This document shows positions 14,985-16,864 of a stretch of 16,864 nucleotides of DNA, piece after piece; positions within the stretch are counted from its first letter, which is position 1, and every line of letters starts with the position of its first letter. Location of the stretch: positions 1 to 16,864 of the forward strand of contig JAITSE010000073.1 in assembly GCA_031288005.1 (NCBI GenBank), given 5' to 3'. The position numbers were made by a program, and so were the translations under genes. Source of the DNA: Treponema sp. Its GTDB lineage: Bacteria > Spirochaetota > Spirochaetia > Treponematales > Breznakiellaceae. Under the pieces are notes generated by a model, which had not been told where the DNA came from, did no database searches, and was given only the letters and a program-made list of their open reading frames with translations.

Positions 14985-15031
14985 GAACCTGAGACCGGAG
15001 ACAGTATACTGTCTCAGCGGTCTCCTGGTTC
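14985..15031. promoter_or_regulatory. Long palindrome in divergent promoter region
   Basis: The core is an 18-base perfect palindrome, GAGACAGTATACTGTCTC (14998-15015). The arms extend outward: GAGACCG (14991-14997) pairs with CGGTCTC (15018-15024), and GAACC (14985-14989) with GGTTC (15027-15031), with 1-2 base bulges. It sits between the divergent promoters at 14927-14956 and 15075-15102. It could be an operator for a dimeric regulator or a cruciform. Confidence 0.6.
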
Positions 15032-15074
15032 CCCAGGCTTCACCGCCTGAACTTTCCAAGCCCCTTCCAGGTCT

Positions 15075-15102
15075 TTGAAAATGCCGGTTAACCGGGTATG
15101 AT
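15075..15102 (+). promoter_or_regulatory. Promoter of zinc-ribbon/murI operon
   Basis: TTGAAA (15075-15080), 16-base spacer containing the palindrome CCGGTTAACCGG, TATGAT (15097-15102), then six bases to the ATG at 15109. There is no Shine-Dalgarno sequence, so a leaderless transcript is likely. Confidence 0.6.
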
Positions 15103-15108
15103 AGATTC

Positions 15109-15402
15109 ATGTGCTGGTTTTGCGGCTCTCCCATTACCGAAACCGAACCCCTGGGACGCTCCTTCCGGTGCGCCGTGTGCGGGAAGGACCTGCGTTCATG
15201 CCGGAATTGCCGGTTCTATCTCCCTGGTTCCCGGGGAGACTGCGGGGAATCCCACGCGGAACCGGCGGCGGATAAGGAGCGGGGGAATTTCTGCGATTGG
15301 TTTTCTCTCTCCCCCAAATTTCGTTCCGCCACTCCCGGGGAACGGAAGGCCCAGGATGCGGCGGCCACCGCCCGGTCGGCCTTTGACGATCTGTTTAAAT
15401 AA
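15109..15402 (+). CDS. Small eight-cysteine zinc-ribbon protein
   Basis: A 97-residue protein I cannot name. Eight cysteines are paired in a way that suggests two zinc sites: C2/C5 (MCWFCG) with C21/C24 (CAVCG), and C31/C34 (CRNC) with C45 and C62. The closing GNFCDWFSL is followed by a variable helical tail ending in AFDDLFK. There is no signal peptide or membrane segment. The start is the ATG six bases after a -10 box. murI begins two bases after its stop codon, so the two are almost certainly one operon and coupled. Nothing in the sequence shows a catalytic role; it could bind nucleic acid or protein. Confidence 0.78.
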   Translation: MCWFCGSPITETEPLGRSFRCAVCGKDLRSCRNCRFYLPGSRGDCGESHAEPAADKERGNFCDWFSLSPKFRSATPGERKAQDAAATARSAFDDLFK

Positions 15403-15404
15403 GT

Positions 15405-16241
15405 ATGGATACACGGACTATTTTGTTTCTGGATTCCGGCATGGGAGGGCTTCCCTACTGCCAATATTTTCACCGCCGCAACCCTGGGGAGCCCCTGGTG
15501 TATACGGCAGACCGGGCGAATTTCCCCTACGGGCCTAAAGACAAGGATGAATTAGCCGCCGCCCTCGTATCCCTCATTGCCTCTCTCCGGGAGGCGTTCC
15601 GGCCAAAACTCGCCGCCCTGGTCTGCAACACCGCCTCGGTGTCCGCCCTGGGGGTTCTCAGGGAGGCATTTCCCGGCCTCCCCTTTGTGGGGACGGTCCC
15701 GGCGGTAAAGCCCGCGGTAATGGGCAGCGTGAGCCGGCGGATCGGCGTCCTGGGAACAGAGCGGACCATGGCCGACCCCTGCATAGGGGAGCTTGTTGCC
15801 CGGTATGGAAGGGACTGCGAGGTTAGCGCCCTGGCGGTCCCGGAGCTTGTGGAATGGGTGGAATACCGCCACGCCGAATCGACAGCGGAGGAGCGGCTCA
15901 AAACTGTGGAGCCATACATAGATTACTTTAGGAAGCAAGGCGTTGACGCCCTCGTCTTGGGCTGCACGCACTTCCTCTTTTTGTTGGATGAATTCAAACT
16001 GGCCGCCGGGCCCGGCATTAAGGTCTATGATTCCATGGAAGGGGTTTCCCGGCGCATAGAAGCCGTCCTGGACGAAAAGGTCCTCCGCGTAGAACATGAG
16101 ATTGACGCGACATTAGGAGGGGGAGGGGCTAAGGGACTGAAAGTCCCAGGTCCCCAGTCTCCCCCCTGCCTACAGCCTACGGCTTCCGGCACCCCCCTCA
16201 GCGGGGGCGCTGCCCACGCAACGCCCCCGCCGGGGGGTTGA
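15405..16241 (+). CDS. murI: Glutamate racemase with repeat-encoded C-terminal tail
   Basis: A 278-residue aspartate/glutamate racemase family protein, expected to make D-glutamate for peptidoglycan. The N-terminal FLDSGMGGLP and NFPYG motifs and the two catalytic cysteines are present: C74 in LVCNTAS and C187 in LGCTHF. The enzyme-like sequence ends near residue 237. Residues 238-278 (GGGGAKGLKVPGPQ onward, rich in G and P) are encoded by the right copy of the multi-hairpin repeat that starts at about 16116, so they are almost certainly acquired and probably disordered. The stop codon lies within a strong hairpin. The gene starts two bases after the zinc-ribbon gene, with no clear ribosome site, consistent with coupling. 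Confidence 0.92.
   Translation: MDTRTILFLDSGMGGLPYCQYFHRRNPGEPLVYTADRANFPYGPKDKDELAAALVSLIASLREAFRPKLAALVCNTASVSALGVLREAFPGLPFVGTVPAVKPAVMGSVSRRIGVLGTERTMADPCIGELVARYGRDCEVSALAVPELVEWVEYRHAESTAEERLKTVEPYIDYFRKQGVDALVLGCTHFLFLLDEFKLAAGPGIKVYDSMEGVSRRIEAVLDEKVLRVEHEIDATLGGGGAKGLKVPGPQSPPCLQPTASGTPLSGGAAHATPPPGG
16116..16207. repeat. Multi-hairpin dispersed repeat, right copy
   Basis: Inverted copy of the element at 1-101. Bases 16130-16166 are identical in reverse complement to 51-87, and 16191-16207 to 11-27. Bases 16116-16129 match 88-101 at 12 of 14. The middle segment 16167-16190 differs from the left copy but also folds (TGCC/GGCA and AGCC/GGCT stems). It lies inside the murI frame. Confidence 0.88.
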
Positions 16242-16252
16242 GAACCCCCCGG
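16201..16252 (+). terminator. GC-rich hairpins at the murI stop codon
   Basis: CCGGGGGGTT (16230-16239) and AACCCCCCGG (16243-16252) form a perfect 10-bp stem around GAG, and the TGA stop lies within it. Just before it, GGGGGCG and CGCCCCC (about 16203-16227) form another stem. There is no U-tract, so termination is likely but not of the classic type. Confidence 0.5.
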
Positions 16253-16324
16253 ACCCCCCATTAACCCGTACTTTCTTTACTGACCGCCTGCCGGCATAGT
16301 TCCAGCAGGTTTCATGGGACCCTT

Positions 16325-16406
16325 ACACGCTAGTTCAGTGTGTCCCCCACACCCTAGTTCGGTGTGTCCTCCACACCCTAGTTCGGTGTGCCCCCACACG
16401 CTAGTA
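16325..16406. repeat. Tandem 24-base hairpin repeats
   Basis: Units lie at 16325-16348 (24), 16349-16372 (24), 16373-16395 (23) and a partial one at 16396-16406. The consensus begins ACACSCTAGTTCRGTGTG. Each full unit can fold, ACAC with GTGT; in units 2 and 3 the stem is CACACC/GGTGTG. The array lies between the convergent murI and [2Fe-2S] protein genes. It keeps a plus-strand frame open, but that frame is not a credible gene. Confidence 0.9.
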
Positions 16407-16474
16407 AGCAGTCGGCAAAAAAAGAGAGGCGTACTCAGGAGGGGAGAAGCCGCGGACTTTAGCCCGACCCCCCC

Positions 16475-16864
16475 TTATTTTCTCTTAGCCTTGAGATCCG
16501 CAAGCAGGGCTTCCGCTTTTTCGGGAGTCATAGCCGGATAGACCGTATCGTTAACCGTCATAACCGGCGCAAGCCCGCAGGCCCCCAGGCATGAAACAGT
16601 TTCCACAGTAAAACCCAAATCGTCGGTGGTTATCTTCCTGTCCGAAAGGCCCAATGATTCACGAAGTTTGTTCAGTATAGGGATAGATTTCCTGACATGA
16701 CAGGCCGTGCCGTCACAAATTTTTATAATATATTCCCCTTTAGGGTCCAAAGAAAAATTTTCGTAAAAGGTTGCGACGCTGTAGATGCGGGCCTCGCTTA
16801 CCTTAAGCTTCTTTGCCAAATGGGGAAAAATCTGAGGCGGCAGATACCGGTAAAGCTCCTGAAT
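16475..16864 (-). CDS. NuoE/HndA-type [2Fe-2S] protein, partial (runs off the right edge)
   Basis: The last 129 residues of a thioredoxin-like [2Fe-2S] ferredoxin, as in NADH dehydrogenase subunit NuoE or the HndA/HydC subunit of multimeric Fe-hydrogenases. The frame is open to the window end, where it reads IQELYRYLPPQIFPHLAKKL, so the true start lies outside and the TTG at 16819 is not the start. SVATFYENFSLDPKGEYIIK and the cluster cysteines CDGTAC and CLGACGLAP (C-x4-C and C-x3-C) are intact. The next genes in the operon lie beyond the edge, and they would decide between respiratory and hydrogenase roles. In fermentative spirochaetes a hydrogenase or electron-bifurcating role seems likelier (inference). 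Confidence 0.92.
   Translation of the reverse strand: MQELYRYLPPQIFPHLAKKLKVSEARIYSVATFYENFSLDPKGEYIIKICDGTACHVRKSIPILNKLRESLGLSDRKITTDDLGFTVETVSCLGACGLAPVMTVNDTVYPAMTPEKAEALLADLKAKRK

Noticed and set aside
14922..15108. Small RNA gene (SRP RNA or tmRNA) in the divergent gap
   Set aside because: Despite strong hairpins, I could not find the conserved SRP RNA or tmRNA sequence elements, and the gap is accounted for by two promoters and the palindrome.
16314..16541. 75-codon plus-strand frame with repeated HPSSVCP residues
   Set aside because: The repetition only reflects the 24-base DNA repeats. It lacks a ribosome site and its end overlaps the NuoE-like gene on the other strand.

Overview
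The window looks like chromosomal DNA of a GC-rich spirochaete, most likely a Treponema-group (Treponematales/Breznakiellaceae-like, for example termite-gut type) bacterium. This rests on recognised protein families: a cytidylate-kinase-like protein with a BON-like tail, an infC-rpmI-rplT cluster followed by coiled-coil and ZapA-type genes, membrane-anchored PEGA plus SUMF proteins, and a P-loop/Asp23-like fusion. No database search was possible, so the taxonomy is inference. There are no rRNA, tRNA, CRISPR or transposase genes.

Layout. Bases 1-234 hold a structured GC-rich repeat and a 16-bp perfect hairpin, 3' of a Nudix hydrolase gene (minus). A leadered promoter at 828-856 drives a cytidylate-kinase-like gene and an M32 carboxypeptidase (920-3306, plus). 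A minus-strand block follows, reading right to left: infC, rpmI, rplT, a ZapB-like coiled-coil gene and zapA (7034 to 5134), then manA and a YaiI/DUF188 gene with a 4-base overlap (5083 to 3342). A divergent intergenic region (7035-7410) carries the infC promoter and the promoter of the P-loop/Asp23-like gene (7411-8292, plus).

The second half contains a three-gene minus-strand unit (11677 to 8316) that looks like a DNA repair or modification cassette: a TIGR03916-type radical SAM protein, its TIGR03915/DUF4130 partner, and an SfsA nuclease fused to a DUF123 (GIY-YIG-like) domain. Next, also on minus, come an exported protein of unknown role, smpB, and a membrane-anchored PEGA-SUMF protein. 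A long palindrome separates these from a plus-strand pair, an eight-cysteine zinc-ribbon protein and glutamate racemase (murI). The window ends in a NuoE/HndA-type [2Fe-2S] protein that runs off the right edge.

Three observations stand out. (1) The two ends of the window carry the same multi-hairpin repeat in opposite orientation. Two blocks are identical, and the middle hairpin has changed sequence but stays foldable. The right copy has run into murI and encodes its last ~41 residues. (2) Several genes have a TATAAT-like box exactly 5-6 bases before the ATG and no Shine-Dalgarno sequence, suggesting leaderless mRNAs. (3) The radical SAM / DUF4130 / SfsA-GIY-YIG operon groups a putative DNA-modifying enzyme with a two-nuclease-domain protein.
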